64,000 nt of DNA, taken from Akkermansia muciniphila. Lineage in GTDB: Bacteria; Verrucomicrobiota; Verrucomicrobiia; Limisphaerales; SXTU01. Shown one piece after another: positions 54,782 to 63,912 of this stretch (the first letter of the stretch is position 1; each line of letters opens with the position of its first letter). The stretch covers positions 1 through 64,000 of the forward strand of contig CAMCFN010000012.1 of NCBI GenBank assembly GCA_945874145.1, written 5' to 3'. The position numbers and the translations under genes are program-made. A model generated the notes under the pieces. It was given only the letters and a program-made list of their open reading frames with translations, ran no database searches and was not told the origin of the DNA.

Positions 54782-56353
54782 TCAAGCCCAATACCGGTAG
54801 TTCACGTCGGGGAAGAGGTTGTCCAGCCATTCAACGTGTGCAAGCCACGGTTCATCTACAGTTGTCGCGGTGAGCATCTCGTGTAGGGCGATGAAGCGCA
54901 GGAGATGGTCTTTCACGCGTTTGCGTGCGTAGTCGGGACTGGTGCCGGTGCGCAGGATGAAGGGCCAGTCGCTGGATTGCGCGAGGAGGAGTTCGCGCGC
55001 GGCCTGGTTCAGCGCGCGGAGGGTGAGGCCACCGGCGTCCGGGTGCGCGCGGGCCAACGCGGTCATGCGGTCCTGCGCCACTGTCAGGTGCGGGAGGATC
55101 CACTCGTTCGTGTGGTTGAGCCAGAGTTTCCAGTAGCCTTCCTCGCCCCAGCTCGACGGGCTGGGGCGAACGATTTGCAGAGTGGGGCCTTCCTTCAGGT
55201 GGTCGCTCGGGGTGACGAGATTGAAATCCTGCTGGTCGTAGTAGGCCTTGCGAATGAAGAGGTCGAGGAACTGCGGACCTTCATACCACCAGTGGCCGAA
55301 CAGCTCAGCATCATACGGGGCGACGATGAGCGCGGAACGGTCCATTAACTCACTGAGCTTACTTGCTTGGTCGCGGCGCGCGGCGAGGAAATGGCTGGCG
55401 TGGTCCTCCACGGCTTGAAGTGCCAGCGCGGGTTCATAGACGGCTTTGTCCGACGTGGGACCGGTGATGCGGTAATACTTGAGGCCGGTGAAACCGCGCA
55501 GATCGGGGTTGGGCAGGTAGGGGCGGACATAGTCGAAGTCGAGGTCATGGCCCACATCGCGGTAAAAGTCGCGGTAGCGCGGGTCACCCGGGTAGCCCTC
55601 GTTGCGGCTCCAAACTTGTTTGGCGGATTCAAGATCGCGGGCAAAGGCGGCAATGCCATTCGGCGTGAGCACGGGGGCGAAGACGCCGTAGCGCGGCCGC
55701 GGGCGGGCGTGCAACAGACCGTGGGTGTCCATGATGAACCACCGGATGTTCGCTTCCTGTAGCACGGCTTCCACGCCCTCGACATAGGCGCATTCCGGCA
55801 GCCAGATGCCGCGCGGGTCGCAGCCGAAGCAGCTCCGGTAGTGGTCGCGCGCGGTGAGGATTTGGGCGCGGATAGAGGGCGGGTGGTTCAGCAACGGCAG
55901 CAGCGCGTGGGTGGCGGCGGTGGTAATGATTTCGAGTCGGCCGGACTCCTGAAACTTGCGGAACGCGCCGACGAGATTCCTTCCGTAGGCGAAGTAGGTG
56001 GCGCGCAGGCTGGTGAGCCGCTGGTGATACATCCACGCCAGCTCACGAAAATCGCGATCCCAATGCGTGCGATGAATCTCCTTTTCCCCGAGTTCCAGCA
56101 GGCCTTCGAGATGCCGCACGTAGCGGTCTTGCAGGAGCGGGTCCAGCAGCATCGCGCAGAGCGTTGGCGAGAGGGTGAGCGTGAGGCGGGTTTGCATCCC
56201 GGCCGCAGCCCAGCCTTCCATGACTTGGATCAGCGGCAGATAGGTCTCGCTGATCGCCTCGAACAGCCAGCTCTCCTCGAGGAAGCGGTCGTGCTCCGGA
56301 TGGCGCACAAAGGGCAGGTGCGCGTGCAGCACAAGGGCGAGGTGGCTTTGCAT
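54782..56353 (-). CDS. GH57 1,4-alpha-glucan branching enzyme
   Basis: The 523-residue protein starts at MQSHLALVLHAHLPFVRHPE; the track ORF adds 26 unlike residues. GH57 motifs are HAHLPFVRHPE, GIWLPECAY (nucleophile Glu near 190) and APYDAELFGHWWYEGPQFL (acid Asp near 350). PSSWGEEGYWKLWLN and the C-terminal domain of ~100 residues match the branching-enzyme subgroup (DUF1957-type). It makes alpha-1,6 branches in glycogen, using retention of configuration. No glycogen synthase is adjacent. An alternative is an amylase-type GH57; the Trp-rich C-terminal region argues for branching. Confidence 0.88.
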   Translation of the reverse strand: MQSHLALVLHAHLPFVRHPEHDRFLEESWLFEAISETYLPLIQVMEGWAAAGMQTRLTLTLSPTLCAMLLDPLLQDRYVRHLEGLLELGEKEIHRTHWDRDFRELAWMYHQRLTSLRATYFAYGRNLVGAFRKFQESGRLEIITTAATHALLPLLNHPPSIRAQILTARDHYRSCFGCDPRGIWLPECAYVEGVEAVLQEANIRWFIMDTHGLLHARPRPRYGVFAPVLTPNGIAAFARDLESAKQVWSRNEGYPGDPRYRDFYRDVGHDLDFDYVRPYLPNPDLRGFTGLKYYRITGPTSDKAVYEPALALQAVEDHASHFLAARRDQASKLSELMDRSALIVAPYDAELFGHWWYEGPQFLDLFIRKAYYDQQDFNLVTPSDHLKEGPTLQIVRPSPSSWGEEGYWKLWLNHTNEWILPHLTVAQDRMTALARAHPDAGGLTLRALNQAARELLLAQSSDWPFILRTGTSPDYARKRVKDHLLRFIALHEMLTATTVDEPWLAHVEWLDNLFPDVNYRYWA

Positions 56354-56414
56354 GGGGGTGATTGAAGCGAAACTTGGCCTGCGGGAAAAGGATTTTGGGC
56401 TGCGCTGGGTTGGT

Positions 56415-58436
56415 TCACTGCGCCCGGCCAAATTTCTTCTCCAGTTCCTTCAGGCTCATCTCGATGAGCGTGGGCCGGCCATGCGGACAGGTGTAGGGCA
56501 TTCGGCAGCGGCGCAGGTCGGACACCAAGTTTTCTAGTTCCGGGCCGGCGAGCGGGTCGTTGGCCTTCACCGCGTGGCGGCAGACGGTCTTGGCAATCAC
56601 GTCCTCGCCGAGGCGCAGTGCGTTGACGCCGTCGCCGGCCGCCTTGAGCGCGTCCACCAGTTCGATCACGAAGCGGCGGGCCGAGGGGAGCTTGGCCATA
56701 GGTGGCAGGGCCTCCAGCAGGAACGTGCGCTCACCAAACTCGCTCAAGCCTACGCCCAGCCGCGCGAGGATGGGCAGGTGCCGGCGGAGAAAGTCCGCGT
56801 CGCGCATGGACAACTCGACGGTCTCCGGCAGCAGCAACCGTTGCGCCGCCGCCTCGCCGCCGGCTTCGAGCCGGTCGAGCATCTGCTCGAAGAGAATCCG
56901 CTCGTGCGCCGCGTGCTGGTCCATGAGCACCAGGCCACGATCACTCTCCAGCACCACGTAGAGCCGGCCAATGACCCCTACGAGCCGCAGCGGAACCGCG
57001 AGGAGCGGGGGGGCGGAAGGCAATGGGGGAGGGGAGAGGGGAGATGGGGTGGTGAGCGCGGCGGGCGGATTGCTGACCGCTGCCGACTGCTGACCACTGA
57101 AGCCCATCGGCAAAGGCGTTTGCTTGGGTGCGCTCGCGGGCCAGTCGGGGATCGGCCGGCCCGGCAGCGACGGAAAGAAGTCGGGCGCGGCGTTGGTGGC
57201 GGCGGGCGTCCCGCCTGCCGTAGAGGGCGGCGTCTCGCTGCCCGGACTCGGACTGCGGAGTGATTCGGTGCGCGATTCCACCGTCGGGGCGTTCTGTCCG
57301 CCGGGCTGGACGCCCGGCTCCACGGCAGGCGGGACGCCTGCCACCGCGGGACCGCTGTGAAAGTTCAGCAGCGTGTCGCGGATGGCCTGCGTGACGAACG
57401 CCCGCACGGCGCGCTCGTGATGAAACTTCACCTCGCGCTTGGCCGGATGGATGTTCACATCCACCTGCGCGGGGTCGAGTTCGAGAAAGAGACAGCACAC
57501 CGGATAGCGGCCCTTCATCAGCGCGGTGTGATAGCCCTCGATGAGCGCGAAGTTGAGCGCGCGGTTCTCGATGGGCCGGCGGTTGACGAAGAGATGTTGA
57601 TCATCCCGGCTGCCGCGCGAGACACCGGGTGCGCCGATGAAGCCCCACAGGCGGATTGCCGATTGCCGATTGCCGGTGGCCGATGGGTCGCCTTCGACTG
57701 CTTCAGGCAATTCCGCGTAAGTGCTGCGCGTGTCCACGGTCAGGAGGTTCAAGTCCGCGCCGTGCAGGGCGCGCAGGCGTTCACGCAACGCGGCGAGCTG
57801 GCCGGCGGGAACGGTGGCCGGCGGGCTGGCGGGGAGCTGGAAAACAGTGCGGCTGTCCGTCGTGAGCGTGAACGCGACCTGCGGATGCGCCAGCGCGGCC
57901 AGCGTGAGGTAGTGGTGGATGTGCGCCCGCTCCGTCTCCTCGCTGCGGAGGAACTTCCGCCGCGCCGGCAGGTTATAGAAGAGCTGCCGCACCTCGATGC
58001 TCGTGCCGCCGGGCGCGCCCGCCGAGCGGACTTCCAGAATTTTGCCACCGTGGACAATCACCTGCGTGGCCTCGGGCGAATCGCTGTCGCGCTCGCGGGT
58101 GGTGAGCGTGAAGCGGCTCACGCTCGCGATGCTTGGCAGCGCCTCGCCGCGAAAGCCCATCGTGGTAATGCGGAACAAATCCTCCGCGCACTGCACCTTG
58201 CTGGTCGCGTGGCGTTCGAGGCAGAGCAACGCGTCATCGCGGCTCATGCCCAGACCGTCATCCGTCACGCGAATCAGGCCGCGCCCCCCGGCCAGCACAT
58301 CCACCGTGATGTGGGCGGCCTGCGCGTCGAGGGCGTTTTCCACCAGCTCCTTAACGACACTGGCCGGCCGCTCCACCACCTCGCCGGCGGCGATTTGATT
58401 GGCGACTTGCTCGGGCAGCAGGCGGATGCGGTTCAT
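56415..58436 (-). CDS. mutL: DNA mismatch repair protein MutL
   Basis: The 673-residue protein starts at MNRIRLLPEQVANQIAAGEVVERPASVVKELVENALDA (track ORF adds 29 residues). GHL ATPase motifs ENALDA, DDGLGM and GFRGEAL are intact. The C-terminal domain has DQHAAHERILFE, fitting the DQHAx2Ex4E metal motif of endonuclease-type MutL, plus CRHAVKAND and CPHGRP, so it should nick DNA itself, in line with absence of MutH. The linker (~345-440) is Pro/Ala-rich and is encoded by palindromic repeats (57205-57342). It sits 83 bases after rtcB on the same strand. Confidence 0.95.
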   Translation of the reverse strand: MNRIRLLPEQVANQIAAGEVVERPASVVKELVENALDAQAAHITVDVLAGGRGLIRVTDDGLGMSRDDALLCLERHATSKVQCAEDLFRITTMGFRGEALPSIASVSRFTLTTRERDSDSPEATQVIVHGGKILEVRSAGAPGGTSIEVRQLFYNLPARRKFLRSEETERAHIHHYLTLAALAHPQVAFTLTTDSRTVFQLPASPPATVPAGQLAALRERLRALHGADLNLLTVDTRSTYAELPEAVEGDPSATGNRQSAIRLWGFIGAPGVSRGSRDDQHLFVNRRPIENRALNFALIEGYHTALMKGRYPVCCLFLELDPAQVDVNIHPAKREVKFHHERAVRAFVTQAIRDTLLNFHSGPAVAGVPPAVEPGVQPGGQNAPTVESRTESLRSPSPGSETPPSTAGGTPAATNAAPDFFPSLPGRPIPDWPASAPKQTPLPMGFSGQQSAAVSNPPAALTTPSPLSPPPLPSAPPLLAVPLRLVGVIGRLYVVLESDRGLVLMDQHAAHERILFEQMLDRLEAGGEAAAQRLLLPETVELSMRDADFLRRHLPILARLGVGLSEFGERTFLLEALPPMAKLPSARRFVIELVDALKAAGDGVNALRLGEDVIAKTVCRHAVKANDPLAGPELENLVSDLRRCRMPYTCPHGRPTLIEMSLKELEKKFGRAQ
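57205..57342. repeat. REP-like palindromes encoding part of the MutL linker
   Basis: GGCGTCCCGCCTGCCGT (57205-57221) and ACGGCAGGCGGGACGCC (57322-57338) are exact inverted copies. The right copy extends to a hairpin GGCAGGCG-GGA-CGCCTGCC (57324-57342). CCGGGC-TGGAC-GCCCGG (57301-57317) is a further stem. All are in frame and code for Gly/Pro/Ala/Thr-rich linker such as TAGGTPA and AGVPPAVEPGVQPGG. Confidence 0.65.
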
Positions 58437-58519
58437 CGCGGTGCGCGAAGTGTCCGCGCAGCCGGGGGAAGCGGGCAAGGCTTTTGCGGGCACGAAAATT
58501 ACGAGCCAGCAGCCCCGAA

Positions 58520-59914
58520 TCAATCCTCCGCCCGCTCCCCGTGCGGAGCCATCTTCACGAGCTTGGGGTCGAACTGGCCGAGGACTTCTACGAGGTCGTT
58601 TTGCGCGGCCATGACCTGGTGGATGTCCTTATAGACCATCGGCACCTCGTCGAGGCCGGCGCTGATGAGGTGGACGCCGGCTTCCCGGAGCACCCGGTTG
58701 ACCTTGTGCCACTCGAAGGTCGCGGTGGCTTTCTTGCGGCTCATCACCCGGCCCGCGCCGTGTGACGCGGACTTGAGCGAAGCCGCGCTGCCCCGCCCGC
58801 GCACGACGAAGCCGGGCGAAGCCATCGAGCCGGGGATGATGCCGAGCACGCCGGCACCGGCGGGCGTCGCGCCTTTGCGATGCACGACGACGTCGCACTC
58901 CTCGCCGCCGATGACGTGGCGTTCCTTCCACGCGAAGTTGTGGTGGTTCTCCAAGTCGAGGAGGACTTGCAGGCGAAGGTGCTCGGCGATGTGCTGGTGG
59001 ATAAGCGCGTGGTTGGCGGCGGCGTAGTGGCCCATCAACTCCATTGCGGCCCAGTATTCCTGACCCTCGGCGGAGTCGAGCGAGAGCCACGCGAGGTGCT
59101 TGTGCTCCTTGGGCAACTCCGGGTGCAGGTCCATCGCGAGCTTGCTGTAGTGCTCGCAGACCGCCGCGCCGGTGCCGCGACTGCCGCTGTGCGAGAGGAG
59201 GGCGACGTATTCGCCGGGGGGCAGGCCGTTGATGGTCTGGCTCGCGGTGAAGATGCCGAACTCGACGAAGTGGTTGCCGCTGCCGCTGGTGCCGAGCTGC
59301 GACCACGCGCGGCCTTTGCGCAGCTTGGTGACGGGGCTGATGTTCCAGTCGGCGTCGAGCACGGCGTGCTGGCGCGGCTGCTCGAAGTGCGCGCCGATGC
59401 CGAAGCGCGTCTCGTCCTCGATGGCCTTGATGAGCCGCTCGCGGCGGCGGTCCAGCTCGCGCACGGGCAAATCGAGCACGGTCATCTTCATGCGACACGC
59501 GATGTCCACGCCGACGGCGTAGGGGATGACGGCGTTGTCGGTGGCGAGCACGCCGCCGATGGGCAGGCCGTAGCCGACGTGCGCGTCCGGCATGAGCGCG
59601 CCCGCGACGGAGATGGGAAGCTGGCAGGCCCGGGCCATCTGGTTGATGGCCTCGGGTTCGAGCCCTTCGCCCCATTGCCGCCACGGGGCGGGGGCTTCTT
59701 GGATCGGGCGATTGGACTTGAGCAACGCATTGGCAAACTCGCCGCGCAGCTTGTCCGTCGTGAAGTCGCCCGGTGCGCGCACGACGGCTTCGACCTCGGC
59801 GGGCAGCTTCAGCTTGTCACCGCCTTTGAGGATGAAGTCCGCGATGAAGGCGATGCCGCGGCGGGTGGCTTCACCGGGCGGGACCCCGAGGGCGATGAGA
59901 TCTTTGGTGTTCAT
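58520..59914 (-). CDS. rtcB: RNA-splicing ligase RtcB
   Basis: The 464-residue protein shows RtcB motifs: MPDAHVGYGLPIGGVLAT, GVDIACRM (metal Cys), GTSGSGNHFVEFG, SHSGSRGTGAAV, VVHRKGATPAG and SHGAGRVMSRKKA (His for guanylylation). Start and end look complete. RtcB joins 2',3'-cyclic phosphate RNA ends to 5'-OH ends using GTP and Mn2+, for example after RNase damage or toxin cleavage. An N-terminal stretch of ~60 residues (LKLPAEVEAVVRAPGDFTTDKLRGEFANALL) precedes the core. No rtcA, rtcR or archease gene is adjacent. The mutL gene follows downstream. Confidence 0.94.
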   Translation of the reverse strand: MNTKDLIALGVPPGEATRRGIAFIADFILKGGDKLKLPAEVEAVVRAPGDFTTDKLRGEFANALLKSNRPIQEAPAPWRQWGEGLEPEAINQMARACQLPISVAGALMPDAHVGYGLPIGGVLATDNAVIPYAVGVDIACRMKMTVLDLPVRELDRRRERLIKAIEDETRFGIGAHFEQPRQHAVLDADWNISPVTKLRKGRAWSQLGTSGSGNHFVEFGIFTASQTINGLPPGEYVALLSHSGSRGTGAAVCEHYSKLAMDLHPELPKEHKHLAWLSLDSAEGQEYWAAMELMGHYAAANHALIHQHIAEHLRLQVLLDLENHHNFAWKERHVIGGEECDVVVHRKGATPAGAGVLGIIPGSMASPGFVVRGRGSAASLKSASHGAGRVMSRKKATATFEWHKVNRVLREAGVHLISAGLDEVPMVYKDIHQVMAAQNDLVEVLGQFDPKLVKMAPHGERAED

Positions 59915-60260
59915 GGTCGTGCGACGGGGCGCGGATAAAACCTAACCAACGGTTGGACCAGGAAAAGACTTTTGCCTTACGCAAAGGATGCGAAGGCCGC
60001 ACCAGGAGAACGGCCAACATGGCTGTTTCCGGTTTACTGTGCGCCCCTTTGCCCTTTTGCGTTAAACGAGCCTCCAGTGCGCAAACCTTGCGCAACATCG
60101 CCTGCTTTGTGCATGGGTTGCTCATTCAATGCAATGCGGCTCGCGGTTTCCGGCCAAAAGCATCAAAGACTGCTTGGCACGGACGTTGCATACCGGTGAG
60201 CATCCGCGCCCGCTGTTGCGAGCGCACAACCGTCAAAAACATAACCCAAGCCAGTTGCAT
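59915..60260. other. Non-coding 346-base region with imperfect inverted repeat
   Basis: No convincing gene. 59976-60000 (CTTACGCAAAGGATGCGAAG-type) and 60041-60065 (CCCTTTGCCCTTTTGCG-type) pair at about 15 of 25 positions and look like a weak relative of the GCGAAA-type inverted repeats at 9.1 and 33.5 kb. The rtcB and small-periplasmic-protein promoters should lie here. Confidence 0.4.
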
Positions 60261-60800
60261 ATGAACAAGCTCGCCCTCTTTGCCGCCGCCGCCCTCGCCC
60301 TGGGCGGCCTCACCGCCACCGCCACCGCGCAGGAGCAGAAGTCGCGCGGCGGGTTTAATCCCGATGAGATGCGCGCCCGCCTGACCGAGCGGATGCGCGA
60401 GTTGCTCGAAGTGAAGAACGAGGACGAGTGGAAGCTGATCTACGCCCGCATTGAGAAGGCGCAGGAAGCCCAGCGTGAAGTCCGCAGCCTGAACGGTGAC
60501 TTCCGCCTGCTTTTCAGCCGCAGCGGCGAGCAGGGTGGCGCGCCTGGTGGTGACCAAGGCGGACGCACTCGCGGTTCTGGTGGCAGTCCCTTCGGGGGCA
60601 CGCCAAATCCGGATGCCGAGGCCTTTTCCAAGGCCGTGCAGAACAAGGCTCCGACCGACGAGTTGAAGCAGCGCATGGCGCGCGTCCGCGAGGCCCGCAA
60701 GAACGCCGAGGCCAAGTATGACAAGGCCGCCGATGACTTGCGCCAGGTGCTCACTGTGCGGCAGGAAGCCACGCTCGTAGCCGTTGGCCTGATCAAGTAA
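60261..60800 (+). CDS. Small secreted/periplasmic helical protein of unknown function
   Basis: The 179-residue protein starts at ATG 60261, which begins a signal peptide (MNKLALFAAAALALGGLTATATA|QEQ). The mature part has two charged helical stretches (DEMRARLTERMRELLEVKNEDEW; RMARVREARKNAEAKYDKAADDL) separated by a Gly-rich linker (GGAPGGDQGGRTRGSGGSP). It ends DLRQVLTVRQEATLVAVGLIK. The pattern recalls small periplasmic helical proteins of the Spy/CpxP kind, by look only. It is 25 bases before the PilB-like gene, so it may belong to the pilus set. Confidence 0.7.
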   Translation: MNKLALFAAAALALGGLTATATAQEQKSRGGFNPDEMRARLTERMRELLEVKNEDEWKLIYARIEKAQEAQREVRSLNGDFRLLFSRSGEQGGAPGGDQGGRTRGSGGSPFGGTPNPDAEAFSKAVQNKAPTDELKQRMARVREARKNAEAKYDKAADDLRQVLTVRQEATLVAVGLIK

Positions 60801-60825
60801 TCGCGTTCGCAACCGGGAAACAGGG

Positions 60826-62562
60826 ATGAGCCAACTGACCACCACCGACACGGCGTTGCGGGAGTTGCTGGAGCGGATGATTTCCGACCGGCAGCTCTCG
60901 CCGCTGGACGCGCAGACCTTCGCCAAGCAAGGCGGCACCGCCACCGAGGACGCCGCGCTCCGTTGGCTCGCGAAGGAATACGACGTGCCGTTCACCGCGC
61001 TCGACGCCGTCGAGCCGGACCGCCAGGTGCTCTCTCTGTTTCCCGCGCGGGTGCTGCTGAAGGAGCATCTCCTCCCGCTCAAGCGCACCAACGGCTGCGT
61101 GGAAATCGCCACCAGCCGACTCTTTGCCACGCAGGGCCTCGACGCGCTCAAGGCCATGACGGGCCTTTCGCTCAAGCCTGTCCTCGCGCCCACCGAATCC
61201 ATCCAGCGCGAGATGAAAAAGCATCTCGGCGTCGGCGCGGACACCATCGGCACGCTGAACGAGGAGGCCGGCCTCGAAGTCGTGCAGGAAGGCATCGCGG
61301 ACGACGACCTCGACAGCGCCGCCGAGGACGCGAGCATCATCCGCTTCGTGAACCAGGTGCTGCGTGACGCCATCGAGCTGCGCGCGTCGGACGTTCACCT
61401 CGAACCCTTCGAGGACGAGTTCCGCATCCGCTACCGCATTGACGGCGACTTGCAGGAAGTCCCCGTCCCGCCGTCGTTGAAGCGCTTTCAGCCCGCCATT
61501 GTCTCGCGCGTCAAAATCCTTTCGCATCTGAACATCGCCGAGAAGCGCGTGCCGCAGGATGGCCGCATCAAAATCCGCGTGGACACGCACGAGGTGGACA
61601 TCCGCGTCTCCATCATCCCGATGCTGCACGGCGAGGCCGTCGTGATGCGTTTGCTGCGCCAGAACTCGAAGCTGCGCGGCATGGGCGACCTCGGCATGAA
61701 CCAACGCGAGCTGGAATGCTTTCGGCGCGTCGTCCAGCTCCCGCACGGCATCGTGCTCGTCACCGGCCCCACCGGCTCCGGCAAGACCTCGACGCTCTAC
61801 ACCGCGCTGAACGAAATCAACGACCACGTCCGCAAAATCATCACCATCGAAGACCCCGTTGAGTATCAGCTCAAGGGCGTAAACCAGATTCAGGTCAACG
61901 AGAAGTCCGGCCTCACCTTCGCGCGCGGGCTGCGCTCGATTCTCCGGCATGACCCGGATGTGGTGCTCATCGGCGAAATCCGCGACCACGAGACGGCGCA
62001 GATTGCCGTGCAGGCGTCACTGACCGGGCACTTGGTTTTCTCCACGCTCCACACGAACGACGCGCCCGGTGCGATTACCCGTCTCGTGGACATGGGCGTT
62101 GAACCCTATCTCGTCGCCAGTTCGCTGGAAGCCGTCCTCGCCCAGCGTCTCGTGCGGGTGCTCTGCACGCATTGCAAGGTCGTGGACGACTCGCCCACGG
62201 CCGCCACTTACAAGACCAAGCTCGGCATTCCGCTGAACCACAAGATTTACAAGTCCGTCGGTTGCCGCGAGTGCCGCAACACGGGCTTCCACGGGCGCAA
62301 CGCCATCTTCGAGTGGATGGACACCAACGTGGAAATTCGGCAGTTGATTCTGCAAAACACCTCCGCCGACAAACTCCGCGACGCCGCCCTCCGCAACGGA
62401 ATGCGCACCCTGGCGGAAGACGGCTGGCGGCTCGTGCGGCAGGGCGCCACGACCGTCGAGGAAGTCCTGAGTGTCACGACCGCGAAGGAAGTTTCCCGCA
62501 CCAGTGTGGACGAGAAGGACGACGGCGGCGAAACGGCGGCGGAACTGGCCGTGGCGCGTTAA
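60826..62562 (+). CDS. pilB: GspE/PilB-type assembly ATPase
   Basis: The 578-residue ATPase has an N-terminal MshEN-like domain (ISDRQLSPLDAQTFAKQGG; DVPFTALDAVEPDRQVLSLFP). The secretion NTPase core has Walker A LVTGPTGSGKTSTLYTALNE, the Asp box (IITIEDPVEYQ), Walker B (DPDVVLIGEIRD) and the His box (HLVFSTLHTNDA). A four-Cys zinc site (CTHCK...CRECRNTG) lies at ~445-485. It powers pilus extension or type II secretion; PilB and GspE cannot be told apart here. It is followed 2 bases later by the PilC/GspF gene. No PilT retraction ATPase is in the window. Confidence 0.92.
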   Translation: MSQLTTTDTALRELLERMISDRQLSPLDAQTFAKQGGTATEDAALRWLAKEYDVPFTALDAVEPDRQVLSLFPARVLLKEHLLPLKRTNGCVEIATSRLFATQGLDALKAMTGLSLKPVLAPTESIQREMKKHLGVGADTIGTLNEEAGLEVVQEGIADDDLDSAAEDASIIRFVNQVLRDAIELRASDVHLEPFEDEFRIRYRIDGDLQEVPVPPSLKRFQPAIVSRVKILSHLNIAEKRVPQDGRIKIRVDTHEVDIRVSIIPMLHGEAVVMRLLRQNSKLRGMGDLGMNQRELECFRRVVQLPHGIVLVTGPTGSGKTSTLYTALNEINDHVRKIITIEDPVEYQLKGVNQIQVNEKSGLTFARGLRSILRHDPDVVLIGEIRDHETAQIAVQASLTGHLVFSTLHTNDAPGAITRLVDMGVEPYLVASSLEAVLAQRLVRVLCTHCKVVDDSPTAATYKTKLGIPLNHKIYKSVGCRECRNTGFHGRNAIFEWMDTNVEIRQLILQNTSADKLRDAALRNGMRTLAEDGWRLVRQGATTVEEVLSVTTAKEVSRTSVDEKDDGGETAAELAVAR

Positions 62563-62564
62563 CC

Positions 62565-63893
62565 ATGACGACCTTCCAATATCGTGCGTTGCAGCCGAAC
62601 GGTTCCGTTGCCGAGGGCATCCTCGAAGCGAACGGCCGGCAGGAAGCCTTCAAGCAGATGGAGTCGCGCGGCCTGCGGCCCATCAACCTGACTGAGCGCG
62701 GTGCCGGCAGCACCAAGACCATCACCGCTCCGTCCAAGCCCGCGGCGAAAGAAGCCAAGGTGCCCGCGAAGGCTCCGGCCAAAGACGCTTCTCTGAAAGC
62801 CGCGAAAGCCGCCGCGAACGTCCCTGCGCCCACCAGCTTCAGCCTCGGCACGCCGAAGATTTCTGCGCGGATGCTGGAGAACTTCACGCGCCTGCTCTCC
62901 AGCTTGCTGGCGGCGGGCGTGCCCTTGAGCCGCGCGCTCGTCATCCTCCAACGCGAGGCCTCCAGTCCCGTTGCGCAGGCGAAGTGGAAGGAAGTTCACG
63001 ACCTCGTCGTGGACGGCATGACGCTCGCCGACGCGATGGCGAAGTCGCCGGACGTTTTCCCGCGCGTCTATGTCGCGATGGTCGAGGCCGGTGAGACCGG
63101 TGGCTTCCTCGACGTGGTGCTCGCGCAAATCGCCGACTTCCAGGCCAGCGAGAAGGAGATGAAGGGCAAGGTCATGACCGCGATGTTGTATCCGGCCATC
63201 CTGCTCGCGCTCGCGCTGGGCGTGCTGGTCTTCCTGCTCGTGTTCTTCATCCCGCGCTTCCAGCTCGTGTTCCAGGGCTTCGGCGCGAAGCTCCCGCTGC
63301 TCACGCAGATGATTATCGGCGCGAGCGAAGTGTTGCGCAGTTACGGCGTGCTGTTGCTGCTCGGCCTGTTTATCGGCGGCTACCTCGCACGGAACTGGGT
63401 GACCTCCCCGACGGGCCGCCGCGCGTGGGAAGGCTTCATCCTGAAAGTGCCGACCATCGGCAGCCTCGTGGCGCAGTTCGCCATGTCACGCTTCTGCCGG
63501 ATGCTGGGCACGCTCCTCGGCGCGGGCGTGCCGCTCATCGCCTGCCTGAACGTCGCTCGCCGCTCCATCGGCAACCAGATTCTCGTGGACGCCGTGGCGC
63601 ACTCGATTGACCGCGTGAAGGAAGGCAAGGCGCTCGGCCCGAGCCTCGGCGACTGCCGCGTGCTCTTCAGCGGCTCGACCTTGGAAATGATTTCCGTCGC
63701 CGAGGAGAGCGGCAAGCTGGACGGCGAACTTATCCGCATCGCCAACGTGACCGAGGGCGACCTGGACCGGCAGTTGAAGACGGCGGTGGCGATGGCCGAG
63801 CCGCTGATGCTCTTCGTTATCGCCGCCTTCATCGGCACCATCTTCATTGGCATGGTCATCCCGATTTTCACCCTGCAGGAGCACATCAAGTAA
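62565..63893 (+). CDS. pilC: PilC/GspF inner-membrane platform protein
   Basis: The 442-residue protein starts at ATG 62565 (MTTFQYRALQPNGSVAEGILEANGRQEAFKQMESRGL). An Ala/Lys-rich linker of ~70 residues (APSKPAAKEAKVPAKAPAKD) is followed by two repeats of the GspF domain: residues ~100-220 (FTRLLSSLLAAGVPLSRALVIL...VEAGETGGFLDVVL) and ~305-430 (FCRMLGTLLGAGVPLIACLNVA...SVAEESGKLDGEL). Three hydrophobic helices are included (MLYPAILLALALGVLVFLLVFFIP; MLFVIAAFIGTIFIGMVIPIF). It anchors the ATPase and the pilus base. The track ORF from 62172 is a false extension across the PilB gene. Confidence 0.92.
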   Translation: MTTFQYRALQPNGSVAEGILEANGRQEAFKQMESRGLRPINLTERGAGSTKTITAPSKPAAKEAKVPAKAPAKDASLKAAKAAANVPAPTSFSLGTPKISARMLENFTRLLSSLLAAGVPLSRALVILQREASSPVAQAKWKEVHDLVVDGMTLADAMAKSPDVFPRVYVAMVEAGETGGFLDVVLAQIADFQASEKEMKGKVMTAMLYPAILLALALGVLVFLLVFFIPRFQLVFQGFGAKLPLLTQMIIGASEVLRSYGVLLLLGLFIGGYLARNWVTSPTGRRAWEGFILKVPTIGSLVAQFAMSRFCRMLGTLLGAGVPLIACLNVARRSIGNQILVDAVAHSIDRVKEGKALGPSLGDCRVLFSGSTLEMISVAEESGKLDGELIRIANVTEGDLDRQLKTAVAMAEPLMLFVIAAFIGTIFIGMVIPIFTLQEHIK

Positions 63894-63912
63894 CTCTCAA
63901 CTCGCAATCAAC

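Noticed and set aside
55144-55168. REP insertion in the GH57 gene (CGCCCCAGC/GCTGGGGCG stem)
   Set aside because: The palindrome encodes PSPSSWGEEG, part of a motif conserved in GH57 branching enzymes, so it is not an inserted extra segment. The pairing may be coincidental.
62172-63893. 573-codon ORF as the full PilC gene
   Set aside because: The first 131 codons overlap the PilB gene in another frame and have no PilC similarity. The family N-terminus begins at MTTFQYRAL (62565).
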